Source of the DNA: Archangium lipolyticum
Lineage (GTDB): Bacteria; Myxococcota; Myxococcia; Myxococcales; Myxococcaceae
Assembly: GCF_024623785.1 (NCBI RefSeq)
Contig: NZ_JANKBZ010000006.1
Span: forward strand, 186,001 to 250,000
Reading direction: 5' to 3'
Length of the DNA: 64,000 nucleotides
In this document: one piece after another, positions 18,202 to 29,000 of the stretch
Position numbering within the stretch: the first letter of the stretch is position 1
Layout of the letters: each line of letters opens with the position of its first letter
Position numbers and translations under genes: made by a program
Notes under the pieces: generated by a model
Database searches by the model: none
What the model was told of the DNA's origin: nothing
What the model saw: the letters and a program-made list of their open reading frames with translations, nothing else

Positions 18202-21200
18202 TCAAGTTGATGACGTCGTGAACAGCGAATCGAGCTCGTCGAGAGTCAGCTCGGCCGCGGCGAAGTCCGAAGGGGTCAGCCGCGGCTTCTCCTGCGCAAG
18301 GCACAAGTGAGCCATCGCCTGCGTCTCTTCCGCCAACCGCGCCGCGAACCGGTTCGCGGACTCGGCATCGAAGCGCCGCGCGTCGAGCTGCAGGGTCACC
18401 TCGAAACCCGAGTCCTTCACCTGGACGATCATCTCGACAGCCGCGGTCGCGTGGTTTTCAGGCGCGACGTCGGGGCCCGTCGGCTCGGGCGCGAGCTCGA
18501 AGAGCCCCGCGTCCTCCGTGGCCGCAGCGGCGAGCCCGAGGTAGTTGAACCGCAGCATCGGATGTAGCCCGACGCCGCCGCAGCGCTCGCGCACCGCGCC
18601 ATAACCCAGACCGTTACCCGGCAGGCGGCGCAGCCGATCCTTGACGTCGATCACCAGAAGCTCCGGCCGCTCCGACGACGGCGCGGCGAAGACCAGCGGC
18701 GTCAGGGCCGTCAGCCAGCCCACCGTGCGCGTGAGATCCTGGTCGGACGTCAGCTCGTGGCGCCCGTGGCTCTCGTATTCGATCGACACCGCGTCACGGC
18801 CGAAGTGACGCGCCGTCGCCGCCACGGCGGCCGCCAGGATGAGTTCGTGCGGTTGCGTCGAAAACGCCTGGTTGGCATTCCCGAGCAACGCTTGCGCGGC
18901 GGCATCTCCGAGCTCGACACGGAGGGTTTGAACGGCCGACGCGCCTTGCTCGAGGAGGCGCGTCGGCAACGCCGGTATCGCCCGCGCCGCCGTGACGGCG
19001 TCGCGAAAGAGGGCCTCCTCACCTGGCGCCAGCGACTCGGCGAGCCCGGCCACCGCCTCGCACCACTCGACGAACGAGGTGCCCTCTGGCGCCAGGGCAG
19101 GCGTACCGCCGCCGTCGAGCGCCGCGTAGGCCGCGGACAGGTCGGCGAGCAGCACGTGCCAGGAGACGACGTCGACGACGAGGTGATGGCCCACGAGGAG
19201 GAGACGGACGTCGCCGTCGCCGAAGTCGAGGAGCGTCGCCTTCAGCAGCAGGTCGCGGCGCAGATCGAAGCCGCGCTTCACCTCCTGCGCGGCGGCCACG
19301 ATGCTGTCCCTGCGAGCGGCCTCGCCAGCGGCGGCGAGCACGCGCCTCGTCACGACGGGCGTGACCTCGAGATGCACGGGATTCAGCAGCAAGCTCTTGC
19401 CGTCGTCGGCGACGTTCAGCCGCAGCGCATCGTGGGCGCGGACGACGGCGTGCAAAGCCTCACCCAGCCGCACGGGATCGAGGAGTGCACGGGGGCGCAG
19501 GAGGACCGACTGGTGCCAGTGCTCGGCCCGGACGAAGCCTTCGGCGAGAAACCAACGCGCCGCTGGCAACGGCTGCGCGAGCGGCCCGCTGATTGGTGCG
19601 CGAACCGACTTCACCGCCACATCGCCGAGTCCCGCGAGGAAGTCGCCAATGGACTCGCTGCGCAGAAGGCCGCGGACGGTGCCACCCAGACCCGCGGCCT
19701 GCAGGCGCGAGATCGCCTGGATCGCGGTGATCGAGTTGCCGCCGGCCTCGACGAAGCTGCGCCGGAGGTCGACAGCACCCCCGATCAGCGGTTCGATCAG
19801 CGCCAGGGCTCGCGCCGCCTCCGGCGAGAGGTCGGTCGTGGAGGGTGCGGCTCCCGTGAGCGCACGCGCCTCGTCGTAGCGACGCTGCAACGCGGTACGA
19901 TCGACCTTGCCGTTGGCATTGAGCGGAACGGCATCGATCCTGAGAATCACGCCCGGCACCATGTAATCGGGCAGCCGTCGCGCCAGTGCCGCGCGCAGGG
20001 TACGCACCTCGTGCTCGACGGGCGCGACGTAGAACAACGCCAGCACCCGGTCCTCGCCAGCGCCCTTGACGTCGACCGCGACGCAGGCCGCGTCGCCGGT
20101 TTCGGCGCGGTAGGCCGCCTCGATCTCTCCGAGCTCGATGCGGAAGCCGCGGATCTTGATCTGCCGGTCGATGCGTCCCAGATAGTCGAGCTCGCCGTCG
20201 GGGCGCAGCCGGACCTTGTCGCCGGTCTTGTACCAGCGTCCGCCATTCTGGCCGTCGGTGAGGAAGCGCTCACTCGTGAGATCCGCGCGTCCGAGATATC
20301 CGGCCGCGAGCCCGCGGCCACCGATGAGCAGCTCGCCCTCGGCCCCCGGGACCTGGTCCACGCCCCATGGAGTCACGATTCTCAGCACCGTGCCGGCAAT
20401 CGGCAGACCTATCGGTACGTCGATGCCGACGTCGCCAGCGTGATACGCGTGGATGGTGCAGCCGACGACCGCCTCCGTCGGGCCGTACTCGTTGATGACC
20501 TCGGCCCGCCCGCCGTGCATCGCGACGATCGCCGCTGCCGTCGCCGTCGGCAAAGCCTCGCCACCGACGACGTAGGCTCGTACCTGCGGCGCCGGCATGG
20601 ACAGACGCGAGATCAGCGCCAGATGCGCCGGCGTCAGCTTGATGACCTCCGAATGCTCGTCCTGCAGCACGCGCGAGAGCAGGGCGCCCTCGTGGTCGGC
20701 GTCCTCGCCGTAGATCCTGAGACAGCCGCCCGTCAGCAACGGCAGGAACAGGCTCGTCACGGTCAGGTCGAAGCCCAACGACGTGAACAGCGGACAGCTC
20801 GTTGGCCTGCCCTTCCCATAACGCTCGACGGCGAAGGCGAGATAGTGCGCGAGCCCGCCGTGATCGACCGCCACGCCTTTTGGACGTCCCGTCGACCCGG
20901 AGGTGAAGATCACGTAGCAGAGGTCCGAGGGCCGCACGGGCTCCCACTCAGCCCCCGTCACGGCGCCACGAGCGTGCCGCGGATCCAGGATGCGGATGCC
21001 CTGTGTCGACAAGGCCGTCACGTCGCAGTCCGTGACGAGGAACCGCGCCGCGGCGTCGGAGAGGATGGCTTCGACGCGCGCCGCCGGAGTGTGCGCATCG
21101 AGCGGTACGTAGGCGGCCCCGGCGGCCCACGCCGCGAGCAGCATCGCCACCGTCTCCGGCGTGCGATGGGCCCAAACCACGACGCGGTCGCCCCGCTCCA

Positions 21201-22713
21201 CACCAGCCGCGCGCAAGGCCGCAAGCCGGGCATCGACCTCGGCCGCGAGCTCGGCGTAGCTCCAAGCGCCGCCCTCCCAGCGGAGCGCCTGCCGCGTCGG
21301 ATGCGCGGCCATGACGGCCTTGAGACGACTCGGGGCGAGCGCCAGGTCGTTGGAGTCGTCACGCAGCGGTGAGCCGACGAGCGTCAACGCTTCACGGGTG
21401 AGCGGCAGGGCCGTGACCGGCCGCTGGCGACTCCCGGCGTCACCGACCTTGTCGATGCCCTCCACCAGGGCGGCGGCGAGCCCGTCGACCAGGCGCTCGC
21501 TGACGACCGCCGTCCGGTGGTCGATGTCGAAGGTCAGCTCGCCCTGCCGTTGCCGGTCGTGGAAATGCACCGTCGCGGCACTCATTTCCTGGCCGTTGAA
21601 AAACCACTCGAGGGAGACTTCGAGGGCGCCGTAAGACTCCCGGAACGGGGCGTTTTGATACGAGAGCCCGACGTCGAACAGGCTCAGCGCGCTGCCGCCG
21701 CCTGGCAGCCGCAGGCCGAGGCTCGGATAGCGCGACCCGGCGATCGCCGCCTTGGTCAGCCGGCCGGCATCTTCGACCAGCGTCGCCAGTCCCGCCTTCG
21801 AATCGATGACGAACGGCAGGGGCACGGTATTGACCATCATGCCGAACGTCATGCGCTCGCGCTTCGAGCGCCGGTTGAGGATCGGCGTGCCGATGCAGAC
21901 CTCGGGATTGCCGGTCAGCCTCGCGATCACCGACGCGAGCACAGCGGTCACCACGCGGAATGGCGAGGCGTTCAACTCCTCGGAGACCGCCGCCAGCCGC
22001 CGGGTCGCGTCCGCACCAAGGCGATACGTCTTGCGCGCCGCCGTCGCCGGTACGACCGTCAGATCCTCGGAGGAAAGCCGCGCGGGCGCGCGCAAGGCGC
22101 CAAGCGCCGCGCTCCAGTAGGCATGGTCTTCGGCGTACTGCTCCGAGCCGTGATAGGCGCGGTCCGCTTCGATGAAAGTTTCATACTCCGAGCGGAACGG
22201 CCTGGCGATCGCCCCCGTCTCGATCAGCTGTGAGTAATTGCGCAGCACTCCTTCGAGGAACAGAAAGAGCGCGTATCCGTCGGCGATGATGTGATGGGCC
22301 TTCAGATAAAGCGCGGCGCTGTCTTGTCCCAGCCGGACGATGCACGCCTCGTACAAAGGCCTCTCGAGGAGAGGCATTGGCACGCGGATCGTCGCGTCAA
22401 CCCAGCGGCGGAACGCCGCCTCCGGCTGCGGCTCGCCGCTGAAGTCGCGACGGCCGATGGCGACGGGGGCAGCGGCCGGAAACATCTGCCGCGGCTCTCC
22501 GTCGACGGTGCGGATCACCGTCCGCATCGCGGAGTTGCCGGCGACGAAGGCCGCCACTGCGGCCTCGAGCCGCTCCTCGTCGAGTGGACCCCGGAGAAAG
22601 GCCGCGCCAGCCAGGGTGTGCAACTGAGTACCCGGATACAGGTGCTCGTTGATCCAGATCAGCTTCTGCGGGCCCGTCAACTCGAAGAGGACGTCGGTAG
22701 CCATGGTCGTCAT
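18202..22713 (-). CDS. starter NRPS: C-A(Asn)-PCP-E, predicted to make N-acyl-D-Asn
   Basis: A 1503-residue synthetase. The start ATG (22713) shares its A with the stop codon of the peptidase gene (TGATG), which fixes the start and implies translational coupling. Domains: C (10-430; HHIIADG at 140), A (455-945), PCP (GGNS at 991-994), and an epimerisation domain (1045-1480) with HHLVVDVVSW at 1176, an ESHGRHE motif, an RTVGW motif and FNYLG. The A pocket reads DLTKVGEVGK, which belongs to the asparagine code group. A single C-A(Asn)-PCP-E protein next to a D-Asn peptidase matches the first module of the xenocoumacin, zwittermicin and colibactin lines, where a C-starter domain acylates Asn with a fatty acid and E makes it D. 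Fatty-acyl use by this C domain is inference. Confidence 0.93.
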   Translation of the reverse strand: MTTMATDVLFELTGPQKLIWINEHLYPGTQLHTLAGAAFLRGPLDEERLEAAVAAFVAGNSAMRTVIRTVDGEPRQMFPAAAPVAIGRRDFSGEPQPEAAFRRWVDATIRVPMPLLERPLYEACIVRLGQDSAALYLKAHHIIADGYALFLFLEGVLRNYSQLIETGAIARPFRSEYETFIEADRAYHGSEQYAEDHAYWSAALGALRAPARLSSEDLTVVPATAARKTYRLGADATRRLAAVSEELNASPFRVVTAVLASVIARLTGNPEVCIGTPILNRRSKRERMTFGMMVNTVPLPFVIDSKAGLATLVEDAGRLTKAAIAGSRYPSLGLRLPGGGSALSLFDVGLSYQNAPFRESYGALEVSLEWFFNGQEMSAATVHFHDRQRQGELTFDIDHRTAVVSERLVDGLAAALVEGIDKVGDAGSRQRPVTALPLTREALTLVGSPLRDDSNDLALAPSRLKAVMAAHPTRQALRWEGGAWSYAELAAEVDARLAALRAAGVERGDRVVVWAHRTPETVAMLLAAWAAGAAYVPLDAHTPAARVEAILSDAAARFLVTDCDVTALSTQGIRILDPRHARGAVTGAEWEPVRPSDLCYVIFTSGSTGRPKGVAVDHGGLAHYLAFAVERYGKGRPTSCPLFTSLGFDLTVTSLFLPLLTGGCLRIYGEDADHEGALLSRVLQDEHSEVIKLTPAHLALISRLSMPAPQVRAYVVGGEALPTATAAAIVAMHGGRAEVINEYGPTEAVVGCTIHAYHAGDVGIDVPIGLPIAGTVLRIVTPWGVDQVPGAEGELLIGGRGLAAGYLGRADLTSERFLTDGQNGGRWYKTGDKVRLRPDGELDYLGRIDRQIKIRGFRIELGEIEAAYRAETGDAACVAVDVKGAGEDRVLALFYVAPVEHEVRTLRAALARRLPDYMVPGVILRIDAVPLNANGKVDRTALQRRYDEARALTGAAPSTTDLSPEAARALALIEPLIGGAVDLRRSFVEAGGNSITAIQAISRLQAAGLGGTVRGLLRSESIGDFLAGLGDVAVKSVRAPISGPLAQPLPAARWFLAEGFVRAEHWHQSVLLRPRALLDPVRLGEALHAVVRAHDALRLNVADDGKSLLLNPVHLEVTPVVTRRVLAAAGEAARRDSIVAAAQEVKRGFDLRRDLLLKATLLDFGDGDVRLLLVGHHLVVDVVSWHVLLADLSAAYAALDGGGTPALAPEGTSFVEWCEAVAGLAESLAPGEEALFRDAVTAARAIPALPTRLLEQGASAVQTLRVELGDAAAQALLGNANQAFSTQPHELILAAAVAATARHFGRDAVSIEYESHGRHELTSDQDLTRTVGWLTALTPLVFAAPSSERPELLVIDVKDRLRRLPGNGLGYGAVRERCGGVGLHPMLRFNYLGLAAAATEDAGLFELAPEPTGPDVAPENHATAAVEMIVQVKDSGFEVTLQLDARRFDAESANRFAARLAEETQAMAHLCLAQEKPRLTPSDFAAAELTLDELDSLFTTSST

Positions 22714-25700
22714 CAGCTCGCCTCCCGCGCCGGCTTCACCTGGCTCAGCCGGCCGAACTCGAGGCGGAGAATCTTGTCCGCAACGTCGAAATACTGGTCG
22801 TCGTGCGTAATGGCAATGATGAGCTTGCCGGAGCGCCGCAGTGCCGGCAACAGATCGCTGTAGAACGTCCGACGAAACTCGGGATCCTGGTCCGCCGCCC
22901 ACTCGTCGAAGAGCAGGATTGGCCGGTCCTCGAGGAAGCACTTGAGCAGGGCGAGGCGCTTGCGCTGGCCCGTGGAGAGATCGAGCGTCGAGAAGCCCTT
23001 GTCGTCCAGCGTGACCTTGTTCTTCAGGCGCAGCAGCTCGAGGTGCTGGTCCACGACCTCCACCTTGCTGCCGACCGCGACGTCGTAGAGCCTCGGGAAC
23101 AGGTGGAAGTCGGCGAAGACGACCGAGACCAATTCACCGAGCTCGTCCGGTCCGACGCTGCGTCCGTCGACGAGGATCTGCCCGGACGTCGGCCGGTAGA
23201 GGCCGGTCAGGAGCCTGGCCAGGGTGGTCTTGCCGCTGCCATTGCCGCCGACCAGGAACAGGATCTCACCGCTCGTCACCTCGAAGCTCGCCGGACCGAC
23301 GCCGAATCCGGCGCTGTCATCGTTGGGCGCATACTTGAAGCTGACGCCATCGAGCGTCAGGCGCGTGACGGAGCGCTGCCGCGGTGGCTCGGCGAGGGTC
23401 GGACGAACCGAGGTCAGCTCCGCCTCGAAGGCCCGGATGCGATTCCAGGTCGCGCGCGCCTCGGTGACGGTGGGCACGGCCTGCATGATGCCGTTGAGCG
23501 GCCCGATGAGATACAGCAGCCCCATCACGAAAGTCGTGAGCTGCGCCGCGTCGAAGCCGTCGAACACGCGGGGAAAGACGAAGGCAATCGTCCCCAGAGC
23601 GAAGACGAGCAACGTCTCGCCGACCATGAAGGCATTGAGGTTGGCGACGGCCGCGCGCGTCCGTTTCGTGGCGTGCGTCGTCAGCGCGACGTCCATGTCG
23701 GCGCCAAAGCCCCGCCGCTTCTCCGAGTGCATGCTCAGCTCGTTGAAGCCGCGAACCAGCCCCTCGACCAGCTTCAGGAACCGCGCCTGCGCCTGGCTCG
23801 CTTCGTTCCAGAAGCGCGTCGAGCCGCGCGTCACCTGCGAATAGAGCGCGGCGATCACGAAAATGACGGCCGCCGCCCCGAGGAAGGCCACGAGCGATAC
23901 CGTGGCGAGGTAGACGCCGACGGCGATGGTGGTCACCGCGTTGGTCACCAGCGGCGCGACTGTGGGTACGCCCTGCCCCAGACTCTGTGTGTCATTGTTG
24001 AGTGTCGCGGCGACGCGGCCGGAGTCGAGGCGCTCGAGATCCTGGAAGCGCGAAGCCAGGATGCGCGAGGTGATGCGCGCGCGCATGTCGTAGACCACCC
24101 GGTACGCGAGCGTGATGGCGCACGTATCGACGTACTTCCGGCAGATGAGATACAGCAGCGCGACGGCCACGTAGTAGCAGAGGATGGCGGCGAGCGGACC
24201 TTCATAAGCCGGCGCGGCGACGATCAAGAAGATCAGGGCGGCGTTGCTGATACCGGCCGCCAGACTGAGCGCCACCAGCCGCGGCATCTCCCCACGGATG
24301 TCGTTCTCGGTCGTGAACAGCGCCGAAACCACGCAGAGCACGTAGCCGAGCAGCACCAGTGCCGCGAACGCGGCGATCGCCACCGGGAAGCTCCCGGGTA
24401 GCCAGACAATCGCCGTATCCAAGGGGATGCCGGCGACGGCGCGTGGCAGCATGAGGGCGCCACCGATGACCGGGATCAGCGCGAACGCGGAGCCCACGCC
24501 AACCACGAGCGCCTGGCGTGACGGGCGGCGAAAGTGGCGGCGCTTCGAGAACGCCTGGCCCAGGATGCGACCGAGCACGACGAGTGCGGCGAGGAGCAGT
24601 AGCGCGAGGAAGGAGGAAGCGACCGAGAAGGTGCGGTCGAGGGCCGAGTCCCGCCGCGGCAGGGGCTTCAGCTCGCCCCCGCGCATCAGCGTCATCAGGT
24701 TTTCACCCAGGCGCGCCGTCTGCGAGCTGTTGGAGTTGGCGAGCACGGCGACTCCGAAGCGCCCGCCTGGACTGAAGGCGACGTAGGACGTGAAGCTCGG
24801 ATTGCCGCCGCTATGGGCAAGCTCGCCCTGCGGCTTCTGATAGACCGACCAGCCGGCCGCATAGGACCCACCATCGACAGGGTCCGGTGGCACATCGCGG
24901 TCCGCCATGTGGCTGAGCTTGATGAGCTCCGCGAGCGGCGTCTCGATCAGGCCCAGCTGGATCGCCAGCCAACGTCCCATGTCCTGTGCCGTGGAGACGA
25001 TGTAGGCCGACGGCGCGTTGCCACGATAGAGCGGTGCCGTATACGGCCGCGGCGCGAAGAAGCCGAGCTTGTGCCCCTCGGCCATGCCATCCGGCCGCGT
25101 GGCCTTGAGCACGTGCGTCGACGTCAGCCCCAGCGGCGCGAAGATGCGGCTTTCCAGGTAGGCACCAAACTCCATGCCGGACGCCGCCTCGATGACGGCC
25201 CCGAGAATGTCGTAATTGGCCGAGCTGTAGATGAACCTGGTGCCAGGTCGATCCTCGACCTTGAAGCCGCTGAACAGCATCGCGGTCCGGCGCAACGCGC
25301 CGTCGTCGACATCCTCCGCCTCAATCAGACCGAGCGCGCGCCAGGGCAGACCGGTCTTGTGGTGCAGAAGCTGCTCGACGGTCACCTCATGGTCACGATC
25401 GCGAACGCGGACGTGAAAGCCAGGCAAATACTTACTGACGGAGTCGGTCATGGACAGGCGACCGTCCGCGATCAGTTGCAGCGCCGCCAGGGCCGTGAAG
25501 CTCTTGCTGCACGAGGCGAGCTCGAAGGTCGTCGCGTCGGTCACCGCAACGCCGTCGGCGGCCTGCCCGAGCCCACGCGTCATGACCTCCCCGTCCTTGA
25601 CGACCACGACGGACATCCCAGGGATACCGCTCCCTGGAAACACCTCCGTCAGATACGCGTCGAGCGCGGCGGGAAGCGCAGCCTCCGCAGAGAGGGCCGG

Positions 25701-25805
25701 GCTGCTTACACCAAACAAGACGACGATAAGAAAAGCTGCGAAGCGGACGATACCGGCCCGTGACGCGATGACGCGACTGGGCATGTTCACGGAGAAGCGG
25801 CGCAC
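22713..25805 (-). CDS. D-asparaginyl prodrug peptidase fused to an ABC exporter (ZmaM type)
   Basis: A 1030-residue membrane protein. A hydrophobic signal segment (about 18-40) leads into an S12/class-C beta-lactamase-like serine peptidase domain with SxxK at 98-101, Tyr193 in YSSAN, and HSGG at 331-334. Three hydrophobic segments follow (about 395-415, 433-455, 468-496), the layout of ClbP. The second half is an ABC half-transporter: membrane helices from about 505 to 775, Walker A GGNGSGKTT at 853, signature LSTGQ at 943, Walker B ILLFDEW at 963, and H-loop His1001. ZmaM has this peptidase-plus-transporter plan. Family role: cleave an N-acyl-D-Asn cap at the periplasmic face and export the active compound, which also gives self-resistance. 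It overlaps the Asn starter NRPS by one base. The start could be Met8 instead. Confidence 0.92.
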   Translation of the reverse strand: MRRFSVNMPSRVIASRAGIVRFAAFLIVVLFGVSSPALSAEAALPAALDAYLTEVFPGSGIPGMSVVVVKDGEVMTRGLGQAADGVAVTDATTFELASCSKSFTALAALQLIADGRLSMTDSVSKYLPGFHVRVRDRDHEVTVEQLLHHKTGLPWRALGLIEAEDVDDGALRRTAMLFSGFKVEDRPGTRFIYSSANYDILGAVIEAASGMEFGAYLESRIFAPLGLTSTHVLKATRPDGMAEGHKLGFFAPRPYTAPLYRGNAPSAYIVSTAQDMGRWLAIQLGLIETPLAELIKLSHMADRDVPPDPVDGGSYAAGWSVYQKPQGELAHSGGNPSFTSYVAFSPGGRFGVAVLANSNSSQTARLGENLMTLMRGGELKPLPRRDSALDRTFSVASSFLALLLLAALVVLGRILGQAFSKRRHFRRPSRQALVVGVGSAFALIPVIGGALMLPRAVAGIPLDTAIVWLPGSFPVAIAAFAALVLLGYVLCVVSALFTTENDIRGEMPRLVALSLAAGISNAALIFLIVAAPAYEGPLAAILCYYVAVALLYLICRKYVDTCAITLAYRVVYDMRARITSRILASRFQDLERLDSGRVAATLNNDTQSLGQGVPTVAPLVTNAVTTIAVGVYLATVSLVAFLGAAAVIFVIAALYSQVTRGSTRFWNEASQAQARFLKLVEGLVRGFNELSMHSEKRRGFGADMDVALTTHATKRTRAAVANLNAFMVGETLLVFALGTIAFVFPRVFDGFDAAQLTTFVMGLLYLIGPLNGIMQAVPTVTEARATWNRIRAFEAELTSVRPTLAEPPRQRSVTRLTLDGVSFKYAPNDDSAGFGVGPASFEVTSGEILFLVGGNGSGKTTLARLLTGLYRPTSGQILVDGRSVGPDELGELVSVVFADFHLFPRLYDVAVGSKVEVVDQHLELLRLKNKVTLDDKGFSTLDLSTGQRKRLALLKCFLEDRPILLFDEWAADQDPEFRRTFYSDLLPALRRSGKLIIAITHDDQYFDVADKILRLEFGRLSQVKPAREAS

Positions 25806-26000
25806 GACCTTCGTTCCTTCGCGGCGATGGGGGGGGGAGTGAGTTCGTTTTGTGCTATAGCACCGTTGCGTTGTTCGATAGTAGTCCTAAACTTCCCGTT
25901 GACCGCGCACGGGCCCGCAGCGCATGACCGCCCGACCAGCTTGCGGCTGGGCATGCCAAGGGCCGAAAGGGGGCGCGTCGTCGCCCAGAGGATTAGCATC
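25806..26000. promoter_or_regulatory. divergent promoter region with a 12-bp perfect palindrome
   Basis: This 195-bp gap separates the peptidase-exporter gene (minus) from the C-A-PCP-C NRPS gene (plus) and must hold both promoters. At 25852-25863 there is a perfect palindrome, GTGCTATAGCAC, a candidate operator. For the plus strand TTGCGT (25866-25871) and TAAACT (25888-25893) lie 16 bp apart. On the minus strand the palindrome itself contains a TATAGC -10-like string. An AGAGGAT ribosome-site-like stretch (25987-25993) precedes the ATG at 26001. No regulator gene lies nearby. Box assignments are by eye. Confidence 0.4.
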
Positions 26001-29000
26001 ATGACGAGCCTGGCTAAGGACGATGTTCAGGACATTCTCGGCCTCACCGAGATGCAGTGGGGCATGCTCGTCCAGTACCTCAGGGACCCGGGTGGCACCC
26101 TCTATCACGAGCAGCTCCGCCTCGATATCGAGGGCGATATCGACGAAGCGGTCTTCGTCCAGGCCTGGGATTCCGTTGTCTCAGCAAACGAGATGCTGCG
26201 CGCCGTCTTCCGCTGGGAGCGACTCGCCAAGCCCGTCCAGGTGATCCGCCGCCGGTACCGGCCGAACGTCCGCTGCCACGATCTGCGTGCGGTGCCGCCG
26301 GGCGAACGCGACGCCGCGCTCGAACGCGCGGTAGCGCTCGACGCATCTGATGTGTTCGACCTTCGCGAGGTGCCGTTCCGTATCACGCTCCTGCGCGTCG
26401 GTGACACGCGCTGGACCCTGCTCAAGACCTTCCATCACATCCTCTACGACGGATGGAGCACGCGGGTCATCCTGGGCGAGTTCCTCGCGGCCTATACCGC
26501 CTTGCGTCAGGGGAAGGAGCCAGCGCAGGTCCACAAAGGGCGCTTCCGTGACCATGTACTGGGTTTGAAACTCCAGGACCCGGCGAAGGCCGAGGCCTAC
26601 TGGAAGAACTACCTGGGCGACCTCGACGTCCAGCCGTTCCCGGAGATGCGCCGCCACGACGCGTTGCCGGCGGCCAGGAACGGGCAGCTCCGCCGCCCCC
26701 TGTCCCCTGAGGCTTCGGCGGGCGTCCGCAGCCTCGCGAATGCCCACCGCCTGACGCCAGCCCAGGTGCTCTACGTCGCCTGGGGGCTGCTCCTCCAGAA
26801 GTACACCGGCTCGAACGACTGCATCTTCGGTACGACGGTGTCGGGACGCGAAGGCGGAAGCCAGGGCGTCGACGCGGTGGTCGGCCTCTACATCAACACG
26901 CCGCCCATGCGCCTTCGCTGCCGCCCTGACGAGCGGTTCCGCGATGTGCTGCACCGCGTCGGCGCGGAGCTTGCTCAACGTGACGGCTTCGTGTCGACGC
27001 CGCTCACCTCGATCCAACGCGCTTGCGGCGTCAGCCACGACCAGCGCTTCGTTGACACCATCATCGCGGTCCAGAATTTTCCCTTCGATGCGCTGCTGCG
27101 CGCCGCGCCCGTCGGTTTCCGCATCGTCCGCCTTTCCAGCCGGGAATCCTCCGAGTACCCGCTGGCGCTGGCCATCGCCGGCAGTACCGAGCTCGAGATC
27201 GAAGCGACCTATCAGGAGGACATGTTCTCCGAAGCGGCCGTGAACCAGCTCGTGGAGCATTTCGGGCGGATCCTCGCGAGCGCCAGCGAACGTCCGGACG
27301 CGACGGTCGCCGAGCTGCTCCGGACGCGCAACCTCGTCGGCGAGCAGCGCTGGCAGCGCTTGACGCATCCCGACATCGTCTGGAACACGCCGGCCCCCGC
27401 CGACGTCGATGTCGCAACCCTCATCGAGCTCCAGGTCGCGCGCACTCCCGATGCGGTCGCCGCGGTCTACAACGGACAGCGCATGAGCTACCGCGAGCTC
27501 AACGCGTCCGCCAATCGGCTCGCGCACCGCCTCCGCGCTCAGGGCGCCGGTCCGGAGACCTTCATTGGCCTCCTGCTCGGACAAGGCCTGCAGCGCATCG
27601 AATCCATGCTGGCGGTGATCAAGACCGGCGCGGCCTATGTGCCGATCGACCCCGCTTCGCCGCCCGCACGGACCCGAGCGCTCTTGAAGGACTGCGGCGC
27701 CATCCTGCTCATCGCCGACGCCGCGGCAGCCGAGCTGACGGACCTTCCGTGCCCGCTGCTACGCCTCGACACCCTCAGTGGCGAATTGCAGGCGCTGGCG
27801 GACGCCCATGCGACGGCGGTCGATCCGCCCCGGCGCGTTGACCTGCGCAATCCCATGTGCGTCGTCTACACCTCCGGCTCGACGGGCATGCCGAAGGGCG
27901 TCGTGCTCGAGCACCGCAGCGTGGTCAACCTGCTCTTCTGGCACGGCACGAACTTCGAGCTGAAGCCCGGACGCCCGATCCTGATGCTGTCGGATTACAC
28001 CTTCGATCCACACATCGAGGAGATCTTCGGGGTCCTGATGCACGGCGCGACGGTGCACCTTGCCTCGCAGGAGCTGCTCCTCGATCACCGGCTGTTCTCG
28101 AACTACCTGGACGAGCACGAGATCTATTTGATCAGCGGCGTGCCCTCGCTCATCCAGCAGCACCTGGGCAACGGGGAGCGCCATCCCAGCCTGAAGATCG
28201 TCATCTCGGGCGGCGAGAAACTCGACGACGCGCTGAAGCAGCGGGTCCTGAACGCCGGTTACGCGTTCTTCAACCACTACGCGCCGAGCGAGTGCACCGT
28301 CGATGCGTTCTCGTGGCGCTGCGACGACGCCGTCGTGCACCTCGGCCCGACCATCCCCAACGTGCAAGGATACGTGCTCGAGAGTATCGACGAGCTGGCG
28401 CTCGACGGGCTGGTCGGCGAGCTGGCGTTGTCCGGCCGTTGCCTGGCGCGCGGATACGCGGGCCAGCCCGCACTCACCGCTGAGCGCTTCGTGCCGCACC
28501 CGTTCATTCCCGGCGAACGCCTCTACATGACCGGCGACATCGGGCGGCGGCGCTTCGACGGAGCCATCGAGTGCATCGGCCGCAAAGATGGACAAATCAA
28601 GTTGCGCGGCATCCGCATCGAGCTCGGCGAGATCGAGGCCACGCTCTTGAGGTATCCCGGCATCCGCGAGGCCGTGGTCATCGCGCGGGACGACGGGGAC
28701 GGTCAGGGCGGCGGCGATAGCCGCTATCTTTGCGGCTATGTCGTTGCCGAGCACCCCGTGGAGCCCGAGCTGCTGCGCGCGCACCTCGCCACCACGCTGC
28801 CCGCGCACATGGTGCCGCCATGCATCGTCCCGCTGGATAGCCTGCCGCTTACCAGCAGAGGCAAGATCGACCGCGCGCGCCTGCCGTCACCGCGCGCCAC
28901 GTTCGTCGTCCAGGCAGCGCCAACGACACCGACCGAGAAGCGCCTCGCGCGGATCTGGGCGGACGTTCTCGGGCTCGATGCCGAGACGGTCGATGCCGAC

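Noticed and set aside
22714-22941. N-terminal extension of the Asn NRPS into the peptidase gene
   Set aside because: The extension overlaps the ABC ATPase coding sequence in another frame, while the TGATG junction gives a natural start at the beginning of C-domain homology.
25827-26000. Start of the C-A-PCP-C NRPS upstream of ATG 26001
   Set aside because: The added residues have no C-domain similarity and would overlap the divergent promoter region.
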